From assembly GCA_964490005.1 (NCBI GenBank), contig CAZBBB010000004.1, positions 1 through 64,000 of the forward strand: a DNA stretch of 64,000 nt, given 5' to 3'. The stretch's first letter is position 1. The number at the start of each line of letters is the position of its first letter. Below the pieces are notes generated by a model. The model worked only from the letters and a program-made list of their open reading frames with translations. It was not told where the DNA came from and searched no databases. Shown here one piece after another: positions 8,541 to 18,757 of this stretch. A program made the translations under genes and the position numbers. Source of the stretch: CAZBBB01 sp964490005. Lineage in GTDB: Bacteria; Planctomycetota; B15-G4.

Positions 8541-11059
8541 GACGAAAGGCCGTCCGGGGCCGGCGGCGGAGCGTCGGGGTCGGCGTGCGGCTCGGCCGCG
8601 CCCTCGGCGGGCGTCGTGGCGCCGGCCTCGTCCCCGTCGACCTCGGGACTGACGCGCGCCGCCGACGCCACCGCGTCACCTTCCTGCAGCGTGATCAGCC
8701 TCACGCCCTGCGTCGCTCGGCCGATGCAGCCGACTTCGGCCGCCGGCGTGCGCACGACCTGCCCGCCCGTCGTGATGTAGATCACGTCGTCCCCGTCGCC
8801 CACGGCCCGCAGCGTGACGACCGGTCCGTTGCGCTCGGTCGTGCGGATGTTGATGACGCCCTGGCCGCCGCGCCCCTGCAGCGGGTAGTCGTCGTAGGCG
8901 GTGCGCTTGCCGTAGCCGTTGCGGCACACGGTGAGCAGCGTGCAGCCCGGGCGCACGAGCGCCATGCCGCAGACCCGGTCGCCCTCCTTCAGCCGGATGC
9001 CGCGCACGCCGGTCGCGGGGCGCCCCATGGCGCGGACATCCTTCGCGGCGAAGCGGATCGACTTGCCCTGCTCCGTGCCGAGGATGATGTGGTCGTCGTC
9101 CTCGCACACGGCGACGTCGATGAGTCGGTCGCCCTCCGAGAGGCCGAGCGCGATGATGCCGCCCGCCTTGGGCCGGCTGTAGTCGGAAAGGCTCGTGCGC
9201 TTGGTCGTGCCCTGCGCCGTGGCGAAGATCAGCGCCCCCACGGAGAAATCGCGCACGGGGATGACGGCCTGGATGGTCTCCTCGGCCGGGAAGCCCGGGA
9301 TCAGGTTGACGGCCGCGCGCCCCATCGCCGTGCGCGACAGTTCGGGGAGCCGCCAGACCTTGAGCCAGTGGACCTTTCCGCTCGCCGTGAAGAACAGCAG
9401 CGAGTCCTTGTTGTTGGCGAGGAACAGCCGCTCGATGAAGTCGCCCTCGCGCGACTCGCCGCCGCGGATCCCCGAGCCGCCGCGGCGCTGGCTGCGGTAC
9501 GAGTCGAGGGTCATGCGCTTGAGGTAGCCCTGGTTGCTGATCGTGACGGCCACGGTGTCGTCGGGCACGAGGTCCTCGTCCTCGAGTCCGTCGACCGGCT
9601 CGCCGATCTCGGTGCGACGCGGCGAGGGGTAGGCCAGCGCGAGCTTGTCGAGCTCCTCGACGATGATCGCGTCGATCTGCTTCGGGTCGGCGAGGATGCC
9701 CTCGAGGCGCGCGATCTCGGCCACGAGCGCGCGCCACTCGGCCTCGAGCTTCTCGACCTCGAGGCCCGTCAGCGCGCGCAACCGCATGTTGACGATGGCC
9801 TCGGCCTGCTTCTCGGACAGCTCGAAGCGCGCGCACAGCTCGGCGATCGCGGCGGCGGCGTTCTCGGCCGCGCGGATCGCGGCGATGACTTCGTCGATGT
9901 GCGCGACCGCGATGCGCAGGCCTTCGACGATGTGCAGGCGCGCCTTCGCCACGCCGAGCAGGAAGCGCGTGCGGCGGCGGATGACCACGCGGCGGTGTTC
10001 GAGGAACTCGCGCATCAGCCCGGCGAGCGAAAGCGTGCGCGGCCGGTTGTTCACGAGCGCGATGTTGATGACCGAGACCGTCACCTGCAGTTGCGTGAAC
10101 TTGAACAGGTGGTTGAGCGTGACCTGCGGGTCCTCGCCCTTCTTGAGCTCGATCACGATCTCCATGCCGTCGCGATCGGAGTGGTCGTTGATGTCGTGGA
10201 TGGACGCGAGGCGCCCGTCCTTGACCAGCTGCGCGATGGCTTCGATCAGGCTGGCCTTGTTCACCTGGTAGGGGATCTCGGTCACGACGATGCGCGCGCG
10301 CCGGCCCTTCTCCTCGGGGACGCACTCGACCTTGGCCCGCAACAGCGTCGTGCCGCGCCCCGTCTCGTAGGCGTGCCGCACGCCCGACTGGCCGCAGAGG
10401 ATGCCCCCCGTCGGGAAATCGGGGCCAGGCACGAGGGCCATGAGTTCCTCGAGGCTGGCGTCGGGGCGGGCGATGAGCAGCTTGAGGGCCGCGAAGATCT
10501 CGCCCGGATTGTGCGGCGGCATCGAGGTCGCCATCCCGACGGCGATGCCGTTGCTGCCGTTGACCAGCAGATTGGGGAAGGCCGAGGGCAGGACGACCGG
10601 CTCGGTGCGGCTGCCGTCGTAGTTCGGGACGAAGTCGACCGTTTCCTTGTCGAGGTCGTCGAGCATGAAGGCGGCGGCGGCCGTCATGCGGGCCTCGGTG
10701 TAGCGCATGGCCGCCGGCGGGTCGCCGTCGACGCTGCCGAAGTTGCCCTGCCCGTCGACCAGCGGGACCCGCAGGCTGAACTCCTGGGCCAACCGGACGA
10801 GGGTCGGATACACGACGCTCTCGCCGTGCGGGTGGTAGTTGCCCGACGTGTCGCCGGCGATCTTGGCGCACTTCTTGAACTTGGCCCGCGGACCGAGATT
10901 GAGGTCGTTCATCGCGACCAGCACGCGGCGCTGGCTGGGCTTGAGTCCGTCGCGCACGTCGGGCAGGGCCCGCGCGACGATGACGCTCATCGCGTAGGAC
11001 AGGTAGCTGTCCTTCATCTCCTTCTCGATGAGGACGGGCGCGTCGCGAGAGTCAGCCAT
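8537..11059 (-). CDS. gyrA: DNA gyrase subunit A
   Basis: An 840-residue full-length GyrA. The breakage-reunion domain has the catalytic Tyr at residue 120 (AAMRYTEARM) and the conserved start EKEMKDSYLSYAMSVI. The C-terminal beta-pinwheel carries a GyrA box (QRRGGSG), supporting gyrase rather than topo IV activity. In the quinolone region the Ser equivalent to E. coli 83 is kept (Ser81), but the acidic residue equivalent to Asp87 is Pro85 (HPHGESVVYP). The gene leads a gyrA-ribBA operon, and gyrB lies 27 kb away with dnaA/dnaN. Confidence 0.97.
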   Translation of the reverse strand: MADSRDAPVLIEKEMKDSYLSYAMSVIVARALPDVRDGLKPSQRRVLVAMNDLNLGPRAKFKKCAKIAGDTSGNYHPHGESVVYPTLVRLAQEFSLRVPLVDGQGNFGSVDGDPPAAMRYTEARMTAAAAFMLDDLDKETVDFVPNYDGSRTEPVVLPSAFPNLLVNGSNGIAVGMATSMPPHNPGEIFAALKLLIARPDASLEELMALVPGPDFPTGGILCGQSGVRHAYETGRGTTLLRAKVECVPEEKGRRARIVVTEIPYQVNKASLIEAIAQLVKDGRLASIHDINDHSDRDGMEIVIELKKGEDPQVTLNHLFKFTQLQVTVSVINIALVNNRPRTLSLAGLMREFLEHRRVVIRRRTRFLLGVAKARLHIVEGLRIAVAHIDEVIAAIRAAENAAAAIAELCARFELSEKQAEAIVNMRLRALTGLEVEKLEAEWRALVAEIARLEGILADPKQIDAIIVEELDKLALAYPSPRRTEIGEPVDGLEDEDLVPDDTVAVTISNQGYLKRMTLDSYRSQRRGGSGIRGGESREGDFIERLFLANNKDSLLFFTASGKVHWLKVWRLPELSRTAMGRAAVNLIPGFPAEETIQAVIPVRDFSVGALIFATAQGTTKRTSLSDYSRPKAGGIIALGLSEGDRLIDVAVCEDDDHIILGTEQGKSIRFAAKDVRAMGRPATGVRGIRLKEGDRVCGMALVRPGCTLLTVCRNGYGKRTAYDDYPLQGRGGQGVINIRTTERNGPVVTLRAVGDGDDVIYITTGGQVVRTPAAEVGCIGRATQGVRLITLQEGDAVASAARVSPEVDGDEAGATTPAEGAAEPHADPDAPPPAPDGLSS

Positions 11060-11277
11060 GGGGCGGTCCGCCGGGTCGGTGCGGGAAGCCGGGAAGGCGT
11101 TCGATCCGGCGCCCCGGCAAGCCTGTTATGATCGCCTCTCCGGCCGCGGATTACAACGGCTGGAGCGCCGTCTAAGATGCTGGCACGACGGGACTTAACA
11201 CCGATCGTCGCCGGCGCCCCACGACCGCGATCCCGTTCCGCTCCCACGCGTTCGCCCACGCCCCGCCCCCCCACTCC
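11060..11277. promoter_or_regulatory. Divergent gyrA / sigma-factor intergenic region with -10-like TATGAT
   Basis: A 218-base divergent spacer. A TATGAT hexamer on the plus strand at 11127-11132 is a good -10 candidate for the rightward sigma gene, although no convincing -35 lies 17 bases before it. The gyrA promoter must lie on the minus strand of the same spacer, but I could not pick it with confidence. Confidence 0.35.
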
Positions 11278-12165
11278 ATGCACGCCGACGAGAAGGACCT
11301 GCTCGAACGCATCTTCGCGGCCGAGCCCGGGGCGTTCGAAGAACTCCTGGCGCGCTATCGCGCGCTGATCTACTCGGTGTTCGTCAGCCCGGGCTTCGAC
11401 TTCCCGCGCGACATGCTCGACGACCTGTTCCAGTCCTTCGTCGTCGCCCTCTCGCGCAAGGACTACCACAAGCTGCGCGCCTTCGAGGGCCGCAACGCCT
11501 GCTCGCTCGCCACCTTCCTGCAGGTCGTCGCGACGCGCTTCGCCCTCGACGAGCGTCGCCGCCTGCGCCGGCAGCCGCGGGCCCGCGGCACGGCCGACCG
11601 CGGCGACGACGAGCCGAACTACGAGATCGAGGACGAAGCGGCCGCGCCCCCCGACAGCGCATCGCTCGAGAAGGAACGCGCCGACGCGTTCCACAACCTG
11701 CTGTTCTCGCTCGACTGGAAGCGGATCTCGGCCGTGCTCTGGGTCTTCCGGGACATCTCGCGCGAGCGCATCGCCGAGGTCATGTCCACGTCGCGCGCGA
11801 ACATCGACGCGCTCTACAAGCGCGCCAAGGACCAGATGGCGCGCCTGTACGCGGACGGCGCCTACTCGCGAGCCGAGCGCCGCCCGCACGCCGACGTGCT
11901 GACCCCCGCCGTGGCCGAGGCGCTGCGCCGCCTCGTGCGCACGCCCACGCCGCTGCTGCTCGAGGCACTGCTTCAGCCCGGGGCCAAGCGCCGAGCCCTG
12001 CTCGGCCTGGTCCTGATCGATTATCCGCAGTATCTGTGCACCTTGGGCGAACTGGCCAAGCTCACCAAGGAACGGCCCGCAAACGTCGAATCCGAGTGCC
12101 TTTCGGTCCTCGAGGGCGTGGCGCTCACGCTCCAGGAAACCCCCATGCAGGAGGCGGGAGGGTGA
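11278..12165 (+). CDS. Sigma-70-family factor with C-terminal extension
   Basis: A 295-residue protein. Residues 1-95 match sigma region 2 (AFEELLARYRALIYSV, DDLFQSFVVALSR, ATFLQVVATRFALDERRR). A poorly conserved linker and a sigma4-like region follow (ALWVFRDISRERIAEVM, STSRANIDALYKRAKDQM). About 100 further residues (DVLTPAVAEALRRL to the end) are not part of a standard ECF factor. The following gene has a zinc-finger anti-sigma motif, so the two likely form a pair. No Shine-Dalgarno is visible before the ATG. The extension could be a sensor or anti-sigma contact surface, but this is inference. Confidence 0.75.
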   Translation: MHADEKDLLERIFAAEPGAFEELLARYRALIYSVFVSPGFDFPRDMLDDLFQSFVVALSRKDYHKLRAFEGRNACSLATFLQVVATRFALDERRRLRRQPRARGTADRGDDEPNYEIEDEAAAPPDSASLEKERADAFHNLLFSLDWKRISAVLWVFRDISRERIAEVMSTSRANIDALYKRAKDQMARLYADGAYSRAERRPHADVLTPAVAEALRRLVRTPTPLLLEALLQPGAKRRALLGLVLIDYPQYLCTLGELAKLTKERPANVESECLSVLEGVALTLQETPMQEAGG

Positions 12166-12244
12166 GCGGCTGTCAGATCGGGAAGGGGGCGGGTCGTCTC
12201 GGCCCGGTCGGCTTCGGGTTCCCGGCGATGGAAGGATTCCACTG

Positions 12245-12940
12245 ATGACCAGCTTCGACCACGTCTTCGCGCTGCGGGGCCTGCTCTCCTCCCGGTCCGC
12301 GCCGCCGGGACCCGAGTGTCCGAACGACGAACTCCTCGCGGCCTACGCCGACGTGCTGCTCCCGATCCGGGCGCGCGAGAGTGTCGAGAACCACGCCCTG
12401 CACTGCGCCCCGTGCCACGAACTCGTGCGCGCGCTGGTCGATGCCGGCATCGTCCGGAGCGAACCGGTCCGCGTCGGATTGCGCGCGACCAGCTCCACCC
12501 CGACGGTCGTCACCATCATCGGGCGCCTCGTGCAGCGCGGCATCGAACTGCTCAATCAGGCCGACCTGTCGTTCGGAGCGCGGGGCGCGCCCGTGCCGGT
12601 GCCGGCCCTCGGCGGATTGCGGAGCACGACCGCGGCGGCCGACCTCGTGTCCATCAAGGGTCCCGGTCACGGCATCGACGATATCGAGCTGCAGGTCCAG
12701 CCCAACGGCACGGCGCGGCTGGGTGTCCGCTGCGACGCGCTGCCCGACCTGCCGGCCGACGAGGTGCTCTCGATCGTCCTCGCGGTCGATGGCGCGCCGC
12801 GCGAGAAGCGGCCCTTCGACGGCAGCCCGGTGAGCTTCGCGCCGATCGGCCTCGGCCGCTACGAGATCCGCCTCGTGGCACGCGCGCCCGGCCGGCAGGC
12901 GCGCGAGTTGTCGCGCGCGGTGATCGACCTCAGCGCCTGA
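12245..12940 (+). CDS. Putative zinc-finger anti-sigma-like protein
   Basis: A 231-residue protein with an AAGGA ribosome site eight bases before the ATG, 79 bases after the sigma gene. Near residue 50 an HALHCAPC motif (HxxxCxxC) preceded by an acidic helix matches the zinc anti-sigma (zf-HC2) signature. The C-terminal half (about 130-231) is beta-rich and resembles a small sandwich domain. I see no clear membrane helix, so it may be a soluble anti-sigma factor. It converges on and overlaps by 11 bases the 3' end of the gene on the other strand. Confidence 0.62.
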   Translation: MTSFDHVFALRGLLSSRSAPPGPECPNDELLAAYADVLLPIRARESVENHALHCAPCHELVRALVDAGIVRSEPVRVGLRATSSTPTVVTIIGRLVQRGIELLNQADLSFGARGAPVPVPALGGLRSTTAAADLVSIKGPGHGIDDIELQVQPNGTARLGVRCDALPDLPADEVLSIVLAVDGAPREKRPFDGSPVSFAPIGLGRYEIRLVARAPGRQARELSRAVIDLSA

Positions 12941-15551
12941 GTTCGGCGCGCCGCAGCTGTGCCGCGCGCTGCAGTTCCCGATCCGCGGCCTCGGCCTCGA
13001 GGCTGGAGCGCAGCACGACGGCCTTGAGCAAGGCGAGGCGCACGCTCGGCAGTTCCGCCGCGCTCGTCCGCTCCCAGACATCCGCGAAGCGGCCGAAGTC
13101 GCCGTAGAGCGCGAGCGGCTCCAGCAGCGCCTCGAGCGCCAGGGCGCGCCGCGGGTCGTCCCCGCCGACCTGTGCGTACTGTTCGACCTCGCGCTCGAAG
13201 GCCCCCCAATCGACGTCGGGCCGGATCTCGAGCAGCATCTCGTTGACCTCGCCGACGCGGTACTCGTAGCCGGAATGGATGGCGAGGCCGTGCAGGAGCG
13301 GTCGCGGCCAACCCTGCGAGGGCGGCCCTCCGACCGCGACCGTCGAGAAGTCGGCGGATCCCGACGGCAAGCCGGCCAGCGCCGCCCAGCCGCGACCGCC
13401 CGCCCCGGCCGTCCGGATCAGGCGCGCACCGCGATGCGCCGGCGCGGACTCGGCGAGAGTTGACATTCCCGCGCCGTCCAGGAGCAGCAGGGCGGCCAGG
13501 TCGGCCGGGTCCCGCAGCCGGGTGCGGCCGGCAGCCGGTGCGAGTCGCGCGAGACGCTCGTGCAACTCCTCCGCATCGAGGCGCCCCGTCTCGTCGGCCC
13601 AGCCGACGAGGGCCACGTGCGGCGCGTCGAGTTCGCGCATCTCGACGAAGGCGGCGCTCGCGGCGCCGAACGCGGAAGCGAACGCCGCCAGACGCGCTTC
13701 CAGCGCGGCGGCATCGACACCCGAGGCATCGATCCACGCCAGGCAGCGTCCGCCGGGGCCCAGCAACTCCTGCGCCCGTCCCAGCGCCTCCGACGTGAGC
13801 GTGTCGTGGTCGTCCAAGGCGCCGAGCAGCACGATCGTGTCGAACTCGCCGGGCGCGGCATCGCGGAGAGCCACCGCCGGATCGAGCACGCGCCCGGCCT
13901 GCCACCCCGACGAGCCGAGGGCCTCGAGCAGGATGCGCGTCAGCATCGATCCGAACGGGGTCGGACTGGCGACCATCGTTTCGCTCGCCAGCCCCGCGTC
14001 GTTCAGATCCGCCGCCAGCAGTTCGGCGCCGCGACCCGCAATCAGCGTGCGGCCCCGACGGGCGAACAGGCGCGTAAGGCGCGCGAGGCTGCCGCCCGGG
14101 CCGATGGGAGCCGCGCCCGCGAACGCCGTCCGGCCGCCGACCCGCAGCCCGTAGCAGCGTCGCGGTTCGGACGGCTCGCCCCCCTCCTCGTCGTCGTGCG
14201 TCGAGCTGGCTGCGAGGCGCTCGACGAGCCGCCCACCTTCGTCGAGGTCGTAGACCGGCTCGAGGCACGTGCAGGTGTGCTTCCACGCCGCGCGCCCCTC
14301 GAGACTGTGACTGCTGCGGTCGGGCGTCGAGAACAGCACCACGTCTTCGAGCGGCGCGCGCTCGAAGGCCTCGACCGTGAACTCCCCGGGGCGCCGCACT
14401 TCGTCGTAGGCCGGTCGCGACTCGGGCGCCACCACCAGGAACGGAACGGCCGCAAGCGGGGCCGCCCAGACGCCCCGCCTGCCGGCGAACCCGATCACCC
14501 CCGCGACCAGCGCCGCACCCGAGGCCGACAGCAGCATGAGCGCGGGCGACGTCTGCGGCGCGATCTCCGTGAGGACCGTCGCCGCCAGCGCCGCGCCGAC
14601 GCCCAGGCACAACGCGCCGGCGGCCCGCGCATCGAGCGTCGCCAGCGCGAGTCCCGCCCCGATGAGCGGACGCGCCGCGAACATGAGCAACCACAGGCGC
14701 CAGTCGTCGACCAGCGGCCAACCGCGCCCGCCCCACAGCGCCAGCTTGCGCGTGAGCTCGACCTGGATCATGGGCTCGCGGTGGAGCGCGAGCGGCTCGA
14801 TCAGCAGCACGAGGAGCACGGCCAGCACGAGACCGCCCGCACCGGCGAGCAGGCGACGCATCGGGCCCGCCGACGCCACGACGCGGCCCAGGGCGGCGAG
14901 CAGCGCGACGGGGACCGTCAGTACGCAAATGATGTCGGTGCTCGCGTGCGGTCCGGGCCCGACGTAGGCAGGGACGACGCGCGCCAGCACGAGGCCCAGC
15001 GCGCCGACGGCGAATCCGCACAGGGCGGCGCGCAGGCACGACCCGTCGCGCACGTCGCCGACGAGATGCTCCGGCTGTCCGCCACGCAGCGCCTCCCTGC
15101 CCGCCGTCAACGCGGTCGCGACGACGGCGCCCAGCAGCCAGGCGGGCATGAGCGCGCCCGCGCCCCACCAGGAGGCCGCAACCTGCGCAAGGGCGATGCC
15201 GAGCAGCGCGGTGGACAGTCCGCCGCGCAGGCACGGGTGCAGCAGCCTGCCCAGCACGAAACCGACGGGCAGCAGCGAAACGGCCGCCGCCAGGAGCAGC
15301 GCGGCGCGCCCCGCGGGGAGCACGCGCACCAGGACGTCGGCGATCGGGCCGCGCAGGGGAACGAGCAGCGCGAGCGCCACGCCGTCGGAGAGGTAGGGCA
15401 CGCGGCGCCGCGACCGCAGGCCGATGCCGACGGCAGCCACGAGCAGGGCCGACGCCAGCGGCTCCTGCCGGAGCCCGAGGCCCGCCGCCGTTCCCGCCAG
15501 CAGCACCTGGACGAGCAGCGCCGCCGCGGCGACCGCCAGCAGCGGGATCAT
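12930..15551 (-). CDS. Polytopic membrane protein fused to spermidine-synthase-like domain
   Basis: An 873-residue protein. The first ~330 residues form many hydrophobic helices. A soluble region (about 360-720) then resembles a Rossmann methyltransferase/aminopropyltransferase: ARRGRTLIAGRG, FDTIVLLGALDDHDTL and ELLGPGGRCLAW parallel the nucleotide loop, the catalytic-loop region and the PGG turn of spermidine synthases. The last ~120 residues are helical and TPR-like. The canonical acidic pair that binds the polyamine substrate is not obvious, so activity on polyamines is doubtful. Membrane-fused spermidine-synthase-like proteins of unknown function occur widely. Its ATG overlaps the dapF stop by ATGA. 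Confidence 0.6.
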   Translation of the reverse strand: MIPLLAVAAAALLVQVLLAGTAAGLGLRQEPLASALLVAAVGIGLRSRRRVPYLSDGVALALLVPLRGPIADVLVRVLPAGRAALLLAAAVSLLPVGFVLGRLLHPCLRGGLSTALLGIALAQVAASWWGAGALMPAWLLGAVVATALTAGREALRGGQPEHLVGDVRDGSCLRAALCGFAVGALGLVLARVVPAYVGPGPHASTDIICVLTVPVALLAALGRVVASAGPMRRLLAGAGGLVLAVLLVLLIEPLALHREPMIQVELTRKLALWGGRGWPLVDDWRLWLLMFAARPLIGAGLALATLDARAAGALCLGVGAALAATVLTEIAPQTSPALMLLSASGAALVAGVIGFAGRRGVWAAPLAAVPFLVVAPESRPAYDEVRRPGEFTVEAFERAPLEDVVLFSTPDRSSHSLEGRAAWKHTCTCLEPVYDLDEGGRLVERLAASSTHDDEEGGEPSEPRRCYGLRVGGRTAFAGAAPIGPGGSLARLTRLFARRGRTLIAGRGAELLAADLNDAGLASETMVASPTPFGSMLTRILLEALGSSGWQAGRVLDPAVALRDAAPGEFDTIVLLGALDDHDTLTSEALGRAQELLGPGGRCLAWIDASGVDAAALEARLAAFASAFGAASAAFVEMRELDAPHVALVGWADETGRLDAEELHERLARLAPAAGRTRLRDPADLAALLLLDGAGMSTLAESAPAHRGARLIRTAGAGGRGWAALAGLPSGSADFSTVAVGGPPSQGWPRPLLHGLAIHSGYEYRVGEVNEMLLEIRPDVDWGAFEREVEQYAQVGGDDPRRALALEALLEPLALYGDFGRFADVWERTSAAELPSVRLALLKAVVLRSSLEAEAADRELQRAAQLRRAELRR

Positions 15552-16387
15552 CCGCCCGACCAGTGGCCGTCGAACACCAGGCGCGCCGGCCCCTCGAGCC
15601 AAGCCGAACCGTGGCCGCTCCACCGCACGTGCAGTTCGCCTCCCGGCATCCGCACCGCGACGCGATGCGTCTGCATCCAGCCCAGTCGCATCGCCACGGC
15701 GGCGCAGGCCACCGCCCCGGTGCCACACGCTCGCGTCGCGCCCGAGCCGCGCTCCCACGGGCGGGCGACGATCGTCTCCGCATCGGCAAGCCGGAGGAAG
15801 TGCACGTTGGCGCCGTCGGGCAGTTCCGGAGAACGCTCGATGCGGGCTCCGAAGCGCGGCAGGTCGACCGTCTCGGGCTCGGCCACGCGCACGACGACGT
15901 GCGGATTCCCGATGGAGACGCAGAAGCCCGCGTCCGGATCTGCGCCGAGCTCCGCCGGCAGCGGCAACTCGACGGGCGTCGAGCCGTCTCCGGCCCGCAG
16001 GACAGGGATCGCGTCCGGCGAGAAGTCGGGCGGCCCCATGTCGACCTCGGCGCGCGTCGCCGACAGCAGGCGGCCGTGCCGGAGCCCCGCGGCGGTCTCG
16101 ACCGTGACCAGCGGCCCGGTCGCGCGTCCGCTCTCGACCAGCCAGCGGATCACGCAACGCAGGCCGTTGCCGCACATGCGCCCCTCGCTGCCGTCGGCGT
16201 TGAAGATGCGCATGCGCGCCACGGCCGCGCCGCGCGGCGGCCCGACCAGGATCAGCCCGTCGCTGCCGATGCCGCGATGGCGGTCGCTGACCGCCCGCGC
16301 CAGCGCGGCCGGATCGCCCACGCGCTCCTCGAACGCGTTGACCAGCACGTAATCGTTGCCCGCGCCCTCGATCTTGATGAAGTGCAT
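15548..16387 (-). CDS. dapF: Diaminopimelate epimerase
   Basis: A 279-residue enzyme of usual length that converts LL- to meso-diaminopimelate for lysine and peptidoglycan. Both catalytic Cys are present: Cys in GRMCGNGLRC near residue 74 and in RACGTGA near residue 215. The N-terminal substrate motif (KIEGAGNDYVLVN) and IGNPHVVV are also intact. I chose the ATG giving MHFIKIEG. An upstream open frame reaching into the next gene is a high-GC artefact. Confidence 0.96.
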   Translation of the reverse strand: MHFIKIEGAGNDYVLVNAFEERVGDPAALARAVSDRHRGIGSDGLILVGPPRGAAVARMRIFNADGSEGRMCGNGLRCVIRWLVESGRATGPLVTVETAAGLRHGRLLSATRAEVDMGPPDFSPDAIPVLRAGDGSTPVELPLPAELGADPDAGFCVSIGNPHVVVRVAEPETVDLPRFGARIERSPELPDGANVHFLRLADAETIVARPWERGSGATRACGTGAVACAAVAMRLGWMQTHRVAVRMPGGELHVRWSGHGSAWLEGPARLVFDGHWSGG

Positions 16388-16461
16388 GTCGTCGATCTCC
16401 GGCGGGCGAGAGGCCCGTCCGGGCCCTTGCCCGCGACGATACCCGAGCGCACCCCGGCCCT

Positions 16462-17927
16462 TCACGGGCCGGCCACCACGCCGCGCAGCACGACGAAGTC
16501 GCGCCCGCCGGCGTGCAGCTCGCCCACGGCCTCCACGTCCCGGAACGAGCGCCGCACCTCGTCGACGCGCCCGCCGCGCACGCTGCGATGCGAAGCGCTC
16601 AGTTCGACGACGACCAGCGCGCGCTGCCCGGCCCGCTCCGGCAAGGCCGCGGTGTCCAGGTTCCACAACTCGTACTGCAGCCCCCGTCCGTGCTTCACGT
16701 TGAGCGGGTGGTCGAGCGCCACGACGGGCAGCGTCCCGCGCAGCCCGAACTCGAGCTCCGCGGCCGCGACGTAGTTGTCGGCCACGACCAGGTCGACCGG
16801 TTCGGTGGCCAGCTCCTCGCGCACGCGGCTCGAGATCTCGTTCCAGCCCGAGAATCCGCCGGCCGGGGCGAAACCGGGCCAGCCGATGACCGCATCGGCC
16901 AGCACGAGCACGAACAGCGCGGCGCCGAGAAGGGGCGCGGCGCGCGCCGCGAGCGACCAGGCCCGGCCGCGTGCCGCGGCCGCGGCGAGAACGCGCGGGA
17001 GCAGCGGGAGCAGCGCCAGATAGCCGAGCTGCGGCCAGTGCAGGAAGTTGTGGCGCGCATCCGTGAACGGGGCCAGCAGGAAGTACAGCCCCATCGGCAA
17101 CGTGGCGAAGCAGGCCGCGCGGGCGCAGGCCTCGTCTCCGCGCCGCGCGGCCGCCCAGGCGCCCCACAGCGCCGCGAGCAGCGCGGCGTACATGAGCGGC
17201 GAGGCCACGAGCGCCTGCTCGAGCGGGTGCATCAGCCAGGCCACCGCGCCGCGCCCGACGCCGTGCCGTTCGGCCAGCTGGTAGCCGAGCTGCTCGAAGT
17301 CGTTCTGCAGGTTGAAGACCAGCATCGGCAGCAACCCCGTCGCCATCACGAGCAGCGCGATCCAGGGGCCGGGGCCGCGCAGGCGCTTCCGGCCGGCGCG
17401 GCTGCCGACCAGCCACAGGGCCGCGGCCGCAGGCAGCAGCACGAAGCGCACGTGGGACGCCAGACCCGCGGCGCCGCACGCCCCCGTCAGCAACCAGGCC
17501 GCCGTCGACCCGCGGCGCGTTGCCCGCTCGAAGGAGGCGATCAGCCCCGCACCGAAGAGCAGCAGCGCGGCGTCGGGCGTCATCAGCATCGTCGTCAGCG
17601 TCAGCAGCGGCAGAGACAGGCTCAGCGCGGCGGCGCGCCGCGCGTCCCGCTCGCCCACGAGCTGGTGCGCGTGCCTCCACACGACGAAGGGCAGCGCCGC
17701 GCCGGCGAGCAGCGGCAGCAGCCGGACTCCGAAGTTCGTCTCGCCGCCCAGCCAGGCGCCCAGGCCGGCCCAGAGCGCCGCCATGAACGGGTGGTCGGCG
17801 TAGGCGAGCTGCGGCCGACGCGCGCAGGCGCGGTAGAAGGCCTCGTCGCTGAACAGGTCGAGCTGCGTCGCGGCGAAGACCTTGACGGCGCAGGCCGCGA
17901 CGATGCAGGCCAACAGGGTTCTCGGCT

Positions 17928-17931
<4 letters not shown>
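16462..17931 (-). CDS. GT39/GT83-type membrane glycosyltransferase (ArnT-like)
   Basis: A 489-residue integral membrane protein with about 10-12 hydrophobic helices. The first external loop carries an acidic motif (FSDEAFY) followed by YADHPFMAALW, as in lipid-phosphate-sugar-dependent transferases of the PMT/ArnT type. A C-terminal soluble domain follows. The start is a GTG (17931-17929) overlapping the stop of the polyprenyl-phosphate glycosyltransferase gene (GTGA). The neighbouring GT2 enzyme probably makes the lipid-linked sugar donor that this protein transfers to an envelope acceptor. Donor sugar and acceptor are unknown. Confidence 0.8.
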
Positions 17932-18725
<794 letters not shown>

Positions 18726-18757
18726 GGGGCTGTTCTAGGCGGCGCCGCGCGGCGCTG

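Noticed and set aside
12021..12029. DnaA-box-like TTATCCGCA
   Set aside because: One mismatch to consensus, but it is alone and inside a sigma-factor coding region far from dnaA; likely chance.
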